Origin: Corylus avellana
Taxonomy: Eukaryota > Streptophyta > Magnoliopsida > Fagales > Betulaceae
Reading direction: 5' to 3'
DNA: 64,000 nt
Assembly (NCBI RefSeq): GCF_901000735.1
Contig: NC_081547.1
Span: 16,848,217-16,912,216 of the forward strand
The number at the start of each line of letters is the position of its first letter. The first letter of the stretch is position 1. Under the pieces are notes generated by a model that saw nothing but the letters and a program-made list of their open reading frames with translations, ran no database searches and was not told the origin of the DNA. A program made the translations under genes and the position numbers. This document shows positions 15,001 through 24,490 of the stretch, piece by piece.

Positions 15001-18000
15001 AGCCTTTCCACACGATTGTACCTTCGATGAGAATTAGCCACCTTGTGAAAAAACTGAGTATTTTGATCCCCTTCCTTGAGCCACAAAGCTCTCAATTTTT
15101 GGCGCCAATGAATTTCTTCACACAACAATGTATTCTCCAATTCTNNNNNNNNNNNNNNNNNNNNNNNNNNNNNNNNNNNNNNNNNNNNNNNNNNNNNNNN
15201 NNNNNNNNNNNNNNNNNNNNNNNNNNNNNNNNNNNNNNNNNNNNATAATTTTTTTGATAAGTAATAATGATATAAAGCAAAAGCGCAGAGGGGCGCAACC
15301 CACATACACGGGAAGTATCAAAAGAGAGCGCCTAAGAGGGAGAGAAATGAAAGAGAGAGTCAGAAAAACTGATCAGTAAAGGAGCAAGCCAAGCGGCCGT
15401 CCAAGAGTAAAGAGTAAAAAAGAAAAGATGGGTAAGTTCCTCTACAGTCCTAGTGGAATTCTCAAAACATCTAGCATTTCTTTCATTCCATATGCACCAC
15501 ATAAGACAAAGAGGGATCATCTACCACACCATCGCACTTCGAGAACGCCCTCCCGACCACTAGCAATCGAACAAGTCCCTTACCCTGCAAAGCATGACCC
15601 AAAGCAACCCAAACCAACTAAAAATAGTATGCCAAAGAGCACTTGCAATCTCGCAGTGAAGAAGAAGATGATCGACTGACTTTCCGGCCCTCTTGCACAT
15701 ACAACACCATTCCACAACCACAAGGTTCCTCTTACGCAAATTATCGTGAGTCAAAATTTTGCCTAGGCCGCGGTCCATCCGCAAAAAGCCACTCGCAATG
15801 GCACCTTAGTACGCCAAATACTCTTCCAAGGAAACACCTCATGATCACTGTTGGACAAGGCCTTGAAGAACGACTTTACCTCGAACTTACCCTTCTTAGA
15901 CAAGGACCAGCAAATACGATCCACAGTACCTAGGGAGATCTTGCAAGAGTACAACCAATCAAAGAAAGGAAAAACCATATCCATCTCCCAATCCTGGATG
16001 GGCCGCACAAAAATGACATTCCACTCGACAACCCCATTCCTCCAAGTAAAGTTATTCTTCACCCAAGCTTCTTTGTATCTAGCAATACTGAACAGGGACG
16101 GGAAGGCATGCTTTTGAGAATTTTTCCCACACCAACTATCATGCCAGAAACGAACTTTCGAACCCACCCCCACCTCAAACCGAATACCTTTGGCAAAGAA
16201 GTTCCAACCTTGTCGAATATGCTTCCATAAGCCCACACCATGAGAGCCTGAAACCTCCTTCGTGCACCACCCACCATCCTGGTCTTCATACTTAGCTTTG
16301 ATGATCTTATATCAAAGAGCCTCACTCTCATCCGCATATCTCCAAAGCCATTTCCCTAAGAGAGCTTGGTTAAACTGATGCATCTTCCGAATGCCAAGAC
16401 CACCAGAGCGCAGGGGACGACAGACTTGATTCCAACTTACAAGATGCAACTTAGGCTCATCTCCCATCCCTCCCAACAATAAATCTCTTTGGACTTTCTC
16501 AAGCCTTTTTGCTACACTCATAGGAATCAAAAACAGAGACAAAAAGTAAGTCGGAAGATTAAACAACGTACTCTTAATGAGAGTTAAACGGCCTCCCTTA
16601 CAGAGATACATTCTCTTCCAACCTGCCATCTGACTCTCCATCTTTTTGATCACATCATTCCACATAAACATATCCTTATACGACGCTCCAAGAGGCAGAC
16701 CTAAATACTTCATAGGCAAATCGGCAACGCTACACCCAAGGATATTAGCTAAAGCCTCAATGTTCTCCACCTCACCAGTAGCCACAATTTTTGACTTTCC
16801 AAGATTAACTCTCAAACCCAACACAACTTCAAAACATAAGAGAATGGGGCGCACATACCGGATTTGCTCGAGAGAATCTTCACAAAAAATCAGAGTATCA
16901 TCTACAAATAAAGAGTGAGAAACCACCAACTCCGAGAAGACCCTATCTCCTACCGAGAATCCAGTCAAAAGGCCTTGGTCAACCGTCGCATTCACCATCT
17001 TACTCAAGGCCTCCATAACAAGCACAAAAACTAACGGAGAAAGAGGATCCCCTTGCCGAATTCCCCTCGAACTGTTAAAGAAGCCTTCTGGAGAACCATT
17101 CACAAGAATGGAGAATCTTACCGACGAAATACACCACTCTATCCAAGCCCTCCACCTCCCTCCAAAACTGCATCGATGCAGCAAATACAAAACAAAGTCC
17201 CAATTTACGTGGTCATAAGCCTTTTCCAAGTCCAATTTACAAAGAACACCTGACACCCCTGATTTCATACGACTATCCACACATTCATTTGCAATGAGCA
17301 CAGAATCTAGGACTTGACGACCCCCAATGAAAGCATTTTGAGAGTTGGAAATGATCTTACCCAAGACAGTTCTCATCCTATTGGCAAGTACCTTAGAAAC
17401 AATTTTGTACACCCCTCCCACCAAGCTAATGGGCCGAAAATCCTTCATCTCCACCGCATCCACCTTTTTCGGAATCAAGGAAATAAAAGTTGCATTCAAG
17501 CTCTTCACCAATTGACGTCTACGATGGAACTCAGCAAAAATTGCCATAACATCATGTTTAACTACACCCCAACAAGCTTGAAAGAAAGCCATGGAAAAGC
17601 CATCCGGACCCAGTGCCTTATTACCCTTCATACCTTTTACCACCTCCCATACCTCCTTTTCCTCAAAATCTCTTTCTAACCAACTATTATCCTCCTCATC
17701 ATTGGACAAAAAAGGCTGATTATCCATTCTAGGTCTCCAAGTGCTTTGCTCCGAGTATAAGCTTTGATAATACTGCACAATATGATCTTTTACCTCGACT
17801 GGATCGTCGGATAAGACACTATTAATACGAAACACTTCCACACGATTGTACCTACGATGAGAATTAGCCACCTTGTGAAAAAACCAAGTATTTCGGTCCG
17901 CCTCCTTGAGACACAAAACTTTCGATTTTTTGCGCCAATAAATTTCTTCGCACAACAAGGTATTCTCCAATTCTTTCGACATATCCGCCTTTCTAAGCTG

Positions 18001-20570
18001 TTGTTCTTGCTTGGGGTGTGCCCCTATCTCTTTGTACAGCTTTTTCTTATTTATGTACAGTCATCCAAAAAGAGAAAAGAAATTCTAGTTGAGATGAGGC
18101 CTTCCTTGTTTTATTTCGCTTACATTTCTTTAAGCAGAAAAAATGTTTTCTTTGGGTGGAGAATGTGGTCATTTATATTAAAAGGAAAGTCTTAATTCAT
18201 GTGCCTTTTTTTTCCACTGTAAAGTATATAAATAAGTATATTGGGGAAAGATGGAAATCATGAAATAAGATACAAGATACATGTAGAAATGGCACATGAA
18301 TTAAGACTTATTTATATACTTATTTATATACTTTACAGTGGAAAAAAAAGGCACATGAATTAAGGCACATGAAATAAGATACAAGATACATGTAGAAATG
18401 GAAAACACAGTTATATAATGGTAGAGGGTTGTGCCACAGGTTCAAGGTGTATACCATACAGTCACCACTACCATTGCGCCCCCAGCACAATAATGCTACC
18501 ACCAACACTATACCAGATACCCCACCCGTAGGTTCCACCACTAGCACCTCTAGCTATGAAACCTCTTCTAAGATGTTCTTTGAATGGCTTGAATGGTTTC
18601 AATAGTGTCATGCTAAGAATTTATGTTAAGGAAAATAACATTCTTTTTTTTTTATTATTGATTATGCAGGAAGGATGTAAGGGCTTACTTTATATGGTAC
18701 TTCATGCACGTGTTGTGCTAGACCTTTGTGAACATCTTGAACAAGAAATTAGTTTCGAACAAGTTGAAGGGGACTTTGACTCGTTTCAAGGTAAATGGCT
18801 TCTTGAGCAACTAGGAAATCATCACACGCTGTTAAAGTACATTGTGGAGTCAAAAATGCGCAAGGATACCTTTCTTTCTGAAGCGATTATGGAGGAGGTA
18901 TGTCTTAATATTATCTTTTGTGTTAGAGGAGAATCAGCTCTCTTCTGTCTCAATCCAACTTAAGAAAATAATTTGCTTATGAGGTTCTTGGGTGTTATAA
19001 GTTGAAGAATATGAAAGAAAAAGAGAGGGAAAGTGGAAGAGAGAGAGAGAGACTATAAAAAAAAATAGAGGACCTAGAATTAGGAACCCTACTTCTAACA
19101 TATTATTTATAAAAAGAATTTGATATATAGTCATTGCTACTTTCTAGGTTATATATGAAGATCTCCCATCAAACTTGTGTGCAATTCGAGATTATATTGA
19201 AAGAAGGGAAGCAGATCAATCAGAGGAAGCCCGTGACCAAAATAGATACTCGAAGGAACAAATTGCTTCATCTAGCATTAATATAGTTGATGATTGTATA
19301 CCAGCTGAGCAGGTCTGTGCTTTGAATGGTCAAAGTTCATTTAGACAGAGGCCCAGGGTTCCAGGCCTACAGAGAGATATTGAAGTTCTTAAAGCGGAGC
19401 TCCTGAAATTTATTTCAGAACATGGGCAAGAAGGATTTATGCCCATGAGAAAGCAACTTCGTTTGCATGGAAGGGTAGATATCGAGAAGGCAATCACACG
19501 CATGGGTGGATTCAGAAGGATTGCCTCGCTGATGAATCTCTCTCTTGCATACAAATACCGCAAACCAAAGGGATACTGGGACAACCTTGAACATTTGCAA
19601 GAAGAGGTAATGTAAAACTTAAACTTGATCTAGTCATAGGTGTCTAGTTTCTTGGTATTATTAGTTTGCAACTCTTTTGAAACTCAAAGCATTCATATCA
19701 TGTAAATAGCTGCATGAGTGAGTTTTTGCATGCCCCATAGTTAATAGATATTAGTTTAACTTGAAGTATCCATTAATTTGGAGGAAAAAAAAAAAAAAAC
19801 CGTGTCATTTTGTGTTTATAAATGTGTTAAATACCTTGTTCTAATGGAATTCCTACTCTTTTTTTTTTTTTTTTTTTTTTAATTACAGATAGGTCGATTC
19901 CAAAAGAGCTGGGGAATGGATCCATCATTTATGCCCAGTAGAAAGTCATTTGAACGTGCAGGTAAGTGAAGATAAGATCAATATATCCCCATTTATCAAT
20001 TAGTTGACAAATAGTAGACAGCACAATTTACAAAATTTCTTAGGTATAGTAATTTAAATGGGCTATATGGACATCCTTTGAAATGTTGGAGAATGAAAAG
20101 AAAATAGGGAATCGATAATCACAACTTGGTGTCTTCCATGAGTGAAGCACAAGCAAGAACTGCCTTAGCTGTATTGCCTACATCACATCATGACCACCTA
20201 AACCAAATCCAGGTGTTATGATTAAATTCCAAGCTCAAATATTTATAGATCTTGTTTCATTACGTAAAGTGAATGTTGTGATTTGTTAGTCCATTTTCAA
20301 TAAAATATGCATGAAACTTTTACAGGGCGCTACGACATTGCACGTGCATTGGAAAAATGGGGGGGCCTTCATGAAGTTTCACGCCTTCTCTCCCTCGAGG
20401 TGAGGCACCCCAATAGGCAGGGGAACCCTGCCAAGGATAAGAAAATTGATTATGTAAGATCAACTGATGTAAAGGATGAAAACAAGACACCATCTAAACC
20501 TGGTATGGCTCAAGATGCACAAAACTGGCTAACGAACCTAAAACATCTTGACATCAATTGGGTTGAATGA
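9..20570 (+). CDS. HCF145: HCF145-like chloroplast SRPBCC/TMR RNA-binding protein, 10 exons
   Basis: Exons 9-412, 880-1000, 1159-1244, 6603-7020, 7113-7213, 8220-8286, 18670-18897, 19148-19606, 19889-19961 and 20326-20570 join in frame through GT-AG junctions to 733 codons ending in TGA. The N-terminus is Ser/Thr/Arg-rich and poor in acids, like a chloroplast transit peptide. Two SRPBCC/polyketide-cyclase-like domains follow (about residues 86-280 and 345-495). Both contain ARVVLDL...E followed by an F..V.GDF..F.GKW motif, so the domain is duplicated. Residues about 543-690 hold two repeats with FMP.RK...  and ...GRYDIARALEKWGG-type signatures, matching TMR repeats. In Arabidopsis HCF145 stabilises the psaA-psaB-rps14 transcript by binding the psaA 5' UTR through TMR repeats; that role is inferred here by homology. 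The ATG at 9 fits the family length, but only 8 bases lie upstream, so an earlier start cannot be excluded. Introns 3 and 6 (5.4 and 10.4 kb) are full of transposons. Confidence 0.92.
2054..2730. mobile_element. MITE with about 120-bp inverted repeats, nested in Copia integrase
   Basis: The left arm (about 2054-2180, reading CTCTTTCAAACTACTACT and then spaced TGACAATGTCC.CCCAAACTACC blocks) is the imperfect inverse of the right arm (about 2560-2720). The centre is almost pure A/T tracts with no coding potential. The Copia frame reads ...KLDPRG.KYI before the element and YIFLGYSPT after it, with TATATAT on both sides, which fits a short target duplication. The arms belong to the same sequence family as the element at 23278-24490. 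Confidence 0.7.
4422..4444. repeat. Short CCCTAA telomere-like run
   Basis: Nearly four consecutive CCCTAA units, lying in an unassigned insert between the RT and RNase H remnants of the intron 3 Copia. The canonical plant telomere unit is CCCTAAA, so this is the 6-base variant and may be a telo-box-like or chance motif. Confidence 0.5.
5405..6050 (-). mobile_element. 5'-truncated LINE, 3' end with zf-RVT domain
   Basis: Reads right to left. The T-run at 5408-5424 is the poly(A) tail in reverse, followed by the conserved tail shared by every LINE in this window (GATAGGTAAT... and GCGCAAAGGGGCACAACCC on the + strand). The minus strand encodes a reverse-transcriptase zinc-binding domain (zf-RVT): [36 protein letters not shown], then WCLWKERNARSFEG, at 5516-6034. 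No RT or endonuclease remains. It lies in HCF145 intron 3, 550 bp upstream of exon 4. Confidence 0.85.
8502..8790. repeat. Diverged tandem duplication of about 140-150 bp
   Basis: Two adjacent copies (about 8502-8651 and 8652-8790) share the segment AAGAAAGCACACCTGAACCA through ACATGCTTAACAAAGGGT, with scattered substitutions and small indels. It lies in HCF145 intron 6, directly upstream of an LTR-like sequence. No coding match was recognised. Confidence 0.75.
8813..9900 (+). mobile_element. LTR-retrotransposon 5' end (LTR, PBS, gag debris)
   Basis: A sequence starting TGATGCAAGATG and ending near 9203 is followed by TTTGGTATTAGAGC (9203-9216). This closely matches the initiator-Met tRNA primer-binding site TGGTATCAGAGC used by Copia elements. 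Three further degenerate PBS-like pieces (GTATCAGACC, GATATCAAACC, GGTATCAAAGC) follow at 9350-9425 in a roughly 31-bp repeat. Downstream, short open stretches to about 9900 could be gag debris, but no diagnostic motif survives. A 3' LTR was not found. Confidence 0.6.
10020..10565 (+). mobile_element. LINE 3' fragment with zf-RVT domain
   Basis: The + strand translates to [40 protein letters not shown] and FVDHILLYCEVA. This is the reverse-transcriptase zinc-binding region seen in the larger LINEs of the window, here with an in-frame stop. The 3' end resembles the family tail (CTTGTATATTTTCTGTATAC). Confidence 0.8.
10905..11180 (+). repeat. 137-bp tandem duplication inside LINE remnant
   Basis: Two nearly identical copies (about 10905-11041 and 11042-11180) both start TTCTAATTGGGTTCGCATTT and run through GATTTATTGCTTATGAGAA to TGATTGGTATTCG. 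They differ at only a few positions, so the duplication is much younger than the LINE remnant carrying it. Confidence 0.85.
11553..11980 (-). mobile_element. 5'-truncated LINE 3' end, nested
   Basis: A T-run at 11553 followed by AATAAGTAAT and GCGCAGAGTGGCGCAACCC is the common LINE tail in reverse. The minus strand encodes the last part of zf-RVT (MWCLSRERNGRNFKNQERT, then LEELKSFFFYSLF). It interrupts the + strand LINE remnant at 10905-12420. Confidence 0.75.
12441..15144 (-). mobile_element. LINE-A: L1-type element with reverse transcriptase, cut by assembly gap
   Basis: Its 3' end is the T-run/GATAAGTAAT tail at 12441-12460. Reading leftward from the gap, the minus strand carries RT motifs: [14 protein letters not shown], the [21 protein letters not shown] block, the KLDLEKAYDHVNW block, [13 protein letters not shown], and the catalytic FADD at 14067-14078. 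A thumb region and zf-RVT ([39 protein letters not shown]) follow. Defects are one frameshift near 13950, one stop at 12874-12876 (Trp in the sister copies), and a small deletion near 12750. The upstream endonuclease and ORF1 are not seen because the N run starts at 15145. Confidence 0.93.
15145..15244. other. Assembly gap (100 N)
   Basis: Exactly 100 N bases, a conventional gap of unknown size, placed between two same-oriented, nearly identical LINEs. The real distance and the 5' end of LINE-A are unknown, and any open frame crossing it is meaningless. Confidence 1.
15245..18048 (-). mobile_element. LINE-B: near-identical L1-type element
   Basis: Same layout and orientation as LINE-A: 3' tail at 15245-15275, zf-RVT at about 15332-15784, connection region at 15763-16337, RT at 16312-17982. 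The usual FADD is FVDD (16897-16908), a change next to the catalytic aspartates. Several frameshifts separate the domains. The 5' truncation is near 18048, where [18 protein letters not shown] is preceded by KKLYKEIGAHPKQEQQ and then by unrelated sequence. The similarity to LINE-A across about 2.7 kb suggests recent insertions of one family, or a duplicated segment. Confidence 0.92.
18190..18402. repeat. Inverted repeat plus direct repeat (hairpin) near exon 7
   Basis: GTCTTAATTCATGTGCC... TTCCACTGTAAAGTATATAAATAAGTATA (18188-18240) is matched in reverse at about 18307-18358. A 34-bp direct repeat starting CATGAAATAAGATACAAGAT occurs at about 18259-18292 and 18369-18402. It lies in HCF145 intron 6, about 270 bp before the acceptor of exon 7. 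Confidence 0.8.
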
Positions 20571-21457
20571 GAATGTAATTATTCTTTTATTTATATTTTC
20601 TTAGGGATGTTATGTTCATAATCTTTTTTGGCCTGGCCATGGCCGTGAAATGCCTATTCATTGAGGTGGGGATTTATGCCATAGGCATGAAAATTCTTCG
20701 GATAAAGCCAACTCAGACTCCATTTAGCTCGAGATTAGGGGTAGTGTATTATTGTTGGGTGGTGATAGTTCAATGGATATTGATTGGATATTCAAGAGCT
20801 CTAAAAGTAAAATCTCTTTGCAGCTTAATCTGCGAATTCACCATGACAGGATTATCCAGGATACCATGTTTTGCATCCAACATAGAATTAATACTCTCCG
20901 TAGGCCATGTCATTGATCTATCCCAGGAAAATAGATGGATTCAAAGGTTTTGGGGGGTATTTGAGTTGAATTTGACCTAATATGGGCTAAAACTCATCAT
21001 GATTTGAAGGTGGAGATTTTAGAAACTCTCCATCAGTCTGTGAATGATGTAATCGTAGTAATGGTCTTTATGGTGCTTGTTTGGTGTGCTACCACGACGG
21101 TCGGGATTCTTTAAGAAGATATTGATTATCCTTGGTGAGCTTCAATGACTTTGCGGAAAAAAGAAAAAAAAATGCAAAATTAGTTGATGCAGTTACATTT
21201 ATTTGCAATAAGCTCTTTGTGGTATAAAAATGTTTTGAAAACCCTACTTAGTATGCATAAATGACATAAGTCTCATACTATTTAATTCAGTCCAAAATCA
21301 TGACGGATTTTATTAGTATGTCAAGTCAGATCTAAGTATATAGCTACACATGCGGTTCATAATAATAAAAAATAAATAAATAAAATAAAAAATAAAAGAG
21401 AGAGAGAGAGAAATAAATATAAAAAGATTTAAATAAGTAAAATTAAAAAAGAAAAAT
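20571..21457. other. HCF145 3' flank, no recognised feature
   Basis: The stretch after the HCF145 stop presumably includes the 3' UTR. No clear polyadenylation signal could be assigned. Moderately long open frames at 20612-20980 match nothing recognised. The end is A-rich, with a short GA run (about 21397-21412), and gives way to the Pack-MULE. Confidence 0.5.
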
Positions 21458-21466
21458 TAAAAAATT

Positions 21467-22817
21467 GAGAAAAATGCAGTTTGCCTCTCTAAAGTTTCAG
21501 GAGCTTTCAATTTTAATACTAAAGTTCAAAAATTGGCAATCTACCCCCTAAAGTTTCAAAAGTTTGCAATTTAAACCTTCTGTTAAATTTTTTCGTCTCA
21601 ATGGATGAAATTCGCCCCACGTGCTTGTCACATGACTTTTTTACCCATTATCTTCCAATTTTGCCCTCAATTTAATTCGAAACATACTAGGCAATTGCTA
21701 TCAATCAACCAATCTCATACCTTTTTTTGGTTCCTCAGTGTCAAAACTTCACCGGTCGCCGGAGGAGAAGCCTCCGGGCGGCGTGACTTGGCTTGAGACC
21801 TCGCTGCCGTACAAAGTGTCCAGGAATACGTCCAGGTTCAAGTACAGTTGCTGGTACGGCTTGCGCTCTGCGATCCAGATTGCGCGCATCGTGAAGGAGA
21901 GCTTTTGAGTTGGGGTCGGAAAATGTGAGGTGGTTCGTGATGGGCGACGACGACACGGTGTTTTTCATCGAGAATTTGGTGAATGTTTTGCAGAAATACG
22001 ATCATAATCAAATGTATTACATCGGTGGGAATTCTGAGAGCGTGGAGTAGGATGTGACGCACTCATACACGATGGCTTACGGCGGTGGTGGGTTCGCCAT
22101 TAGCCACCCTTTGGCCGCCGAGCTCGTCAAGGTTCTCGATGGCTGCATTGATCGGTACGCCACTTTCTACGGCTCCGATCAGAAGGTCCAGGGCTGCTTG
22201 AGCGAGATTGGCGTACCAATCACCAAAGAGCTTGGTACGCCAGTCTCTATTTCCAAATGTGACTACGTCCAATCTCTGTTTCCAAACGTGACGCAGAAAG
22301 ACTCGGTCAGGAAGCTAATCACGGCTTACAAAACGAACCCGGCTCGGACCCTGCAGCAAACTTTCTGTTACGACCCGAGACGCAACTGATCCGTCTTGGT
22401 GTCTTAGGGTTACACCGTTCAGTTGTTCCCATCGTTGGTGACGACTCAGAAGCTCGAAACGGCGTTTCAGACGTTCCGAACGTGGAAGGGTGGGACCAGC
22501 AAGTTGTTCACCTTCAACACACGGCCCGTCAGTGCAGACCTGTGTGAGCGACCGATAGATTGCTGAGGAACCAAGAAAAGGTATGAGATTGGTTGATTGA
22601 TAGCATTGCCTTGGGTGTTTTGAATTAGATTGAGGGCAAAATTGGAAGATAATCGGTAAAAAAGTCAAGTGAGAAGCATGTGGGGCGACAAAAATTTAAC
22701 AGAGGGTTTATATTGTCAATTTTTGAAACTTTAAGAGGGTAGATTGCTAATTTTTGAACTTTAAGGTTAACATTAAAAAAACTCCTGAAACTTCTGGAGC
22801 TAAACTGCATTTTCTCC
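21467..22817. mobile_element. Pack-MULE with captured gene fragment
   Basis: The element is 1351 bp. It starts GAGAAAAATGCAGTTTG, and its right end is the imperfect inverse (AAACTGCATTTTCTCC). The inverted repeats extend about 260-275 bp (to about 21740 on the left and from about 22545 on the right). A perfect 9-bp direct repeat, TAAAAAATT, flanks it (21458-21466 and 22818-22826), the size expected for Mutator-like elements. There is no transposase. Instead the interior is a GC-rich gene fragment related to DUF604 glycosyltransferases, which makes it a Pack-MULE. Its terminal repeats resemble those of the 4.5-kb MULE at 26531-31035. Confidence 0.9.
21758..22545 (+). pseudogene. Captured fragment of DUF604/fringe-like glycosyltransferase
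   Basis: The + strand translates to conserved blocks in family order: YGLRSAIQIARIVKESF; ENVRWFVMGDDDTVFF with the DxD-type metal-binding aspartates; KYDHNQMYYIGGNSES; YGGGGFAISHPLAAELVKVL; RYATFYGSDQKVQGCLSEIG; a FPNV segment near 22282; QQTFCYDPRR; and FTFNTRPVS near the end. Full proteins of this plant family are predicted Golgi glycosyltransferases with an N-terminal membrane anchor, which is missing here. Defects: a one-base insertion near 21907, TAG at 22048-22050, TGA at 22387-22389, and a TAG about 15 bp later where the family has Trp. The N-terminal third is absent. It lies entirely between the terminal inverted repeats and is not expected to make a functional enzyme. Confidence 0.88.
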
Positions 22818-22826
22818 TAAAAAATT

Positions 22827-23129
22827 AAAAAATGGAGCCACCCCCAACTTCGTATTGCAATGAGAGGTGGCTCAGATTAGGACCTGCCACTGCTTGTAAG
22901 TTTCTGATCTTTCAACCCTTTCTAGACGACCTTCACATGATATGACATTCACATATCTCTTTCTCTAATACATGATGAAGCTCTGTTGATCTTCACGAGG
23001 CATGCAGAGAAGTGGAAGAGTGGCAAAGAAGGGTGCATCAGGTCCTTGGGGCTGTTCGCTATCATTATTTAATCAGGTAGGTACCTCAAACGGCATTATT
23101 TGGCCAAAGGGGTGGCCATCCATACCTCC

Positions 23130-23163
<34 letters not shown>

Positions 23164-23277
23164 AGATTTTAGTTTTAATTTTTTAATTTTTATATATTTA
23201 TAAATTTTGAACGGAATTTGATAGTTGGGACTTTTTTGTTATTTTTGTATTCTAGAGGGAGCTCTCAGAATATTTTT
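22827..23277. other. Unassigned intergenic sequence
   Basis: AT-rich spacer containing a long T-run (about 23133-23156) followed by A-rich DNA. No gene, RNA or transposon end was recognised. Confidence 0.4.
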
Positions 23278-24490
23278 GGGTAAAGTCCATTTAACCCCCT
23301 CAAACAACCACCCAAATGACAATTTATCCTAAACTATCAATTACGACAATTTACCCCCCAAACTACTAAAACAATGACAATATACCCCTAATGTTAACAA
23401 AATGACGAAATTGCCCCTATGAAATTTTCAATAAGACGAAAATACTCTTAAAATATTGAAAAAAATAAATATATTTAAAATTAATTTTTTTTTTTTAAAA
23501 AAAAAAAAAGTTGAAAAAACCAGGAGTGGTTCGAGAACCACCCCATTGGTGGTAGGGGACGGCTCAGCCACCCCCAGGTGCATGGGGTGGCCGAGCCACC
23601 CCTAGAGGGTGGATCGGCCACCATTGAAGGCAAGGATTTGAAAGCGTTTTACTTCTCTTCCAAATACATAATTAATTTTCCATTTACACAACAAATTTTC
23701 AAACAGAACCATCAAGAAACCATGCAGGATCGAATAATATGTGAGCAAATGAATGTGTAATAAACTAAATGTAATTGAAATTGGGCAGCGCTCATATTCT
23801 ATGGGTGTAAACGTGTCTGTCATGCCATGGCAATAGCATTCAGAACGAGATTTTTTAAAATCATCGCAACCAACCCCATGTATTTGCATATAACAAAAAA
23901 GAAAAATGAAATCTTTCTAAAACTTTGAAATTCATACAAGAATTGAAAAAAGGAGAGAACGAAGAGGAAGAACCAGGTCTCTGATGGGCGGCACAGAGGC
24001 TTTGCTTAGGCTATGAACTTGGTAAATGATAGCCCTTGTTTATTTATAAACATCATGGGGGTGGCCCGCCACCCCCAAAAACATCTTAGGGGTGGCCGCC
24101 ACCCCAGAAACATCTTGAGGTGGCTCCGCCACCCCCAAAAACATCTTGGGGGTGGCCGGCCACCCAATTACTGAGATGGCGGTGGCTCATCAGAAATCGC
24201 TCGGGGGTGGCCGATCCACCCCCTAGTGGGTGGTCAGACCACCATCTAGGGGTGGTCCGACATCCCTGTTTTGCTTTTTATTTATTTTTTAGTTTTTTTA
24301 TTCTTTTTATTTTTTTATAAATTTTAGTATTTTTGTTTTTATTTTAGTAAGGGTAATTTCGTCATTTTATTAAAATTGGGGGTACATTGTCATTATTTTG
24401 GTAGTTTGTGGGGTAAATTGTCGCAATTGATAGTTTTGGGAGTAGATTGTCATTGGAGTAGTAGTTTGAGGGGGTTAAGTGGACTTTACC
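23278..24490. mobile_element. Non-coding TIR element with GGGGTGGCC-rich arrays
   Basis: The outer ends are inverse copies: GGGTAAAGTCCATTTAACCC on the left and GGTTAAGTGGACTTTACC on the right. Imperfect inverted arms of about 150-175 bp carry spaced TGACAAT..ACCCC..AAACTACC blocks. Inside are two GC-rich clusters (about 23520-23625 and 24055-24265) of palindrome-like GGGGTGGCCGGCCACCCC motifs, interleaved with AAAAACATCTTGGG. No coding capacity. The flanks (ATATTTTTG and TAATATTTG) are only weakly similar, so the target duplication is uncertain. The arms match the MITE at 2054-2730. Confidence 0.75.

Noticed and set aside
13920..15305. Open frame running through the N gap with an extra N-terminus
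   Set aside because: The first residues (MWVAPLCAFALYHYY) come from the LINE-B 3' tail on the other side of the 100-N gap. Only the part up to 15144 is LINE-A.
20612..20980. 122-codon frame downstream of HCF145
   Set aside because: No domain, no splice context and no recognised homology. Treated as 3' flank.
22063..22668. Minus-strand open frames across the Pack-MULE
   Set aside because: Shadows of the GC-rich captured glycosyltransferase fragment, whose conserved blocks are all on the + strand.
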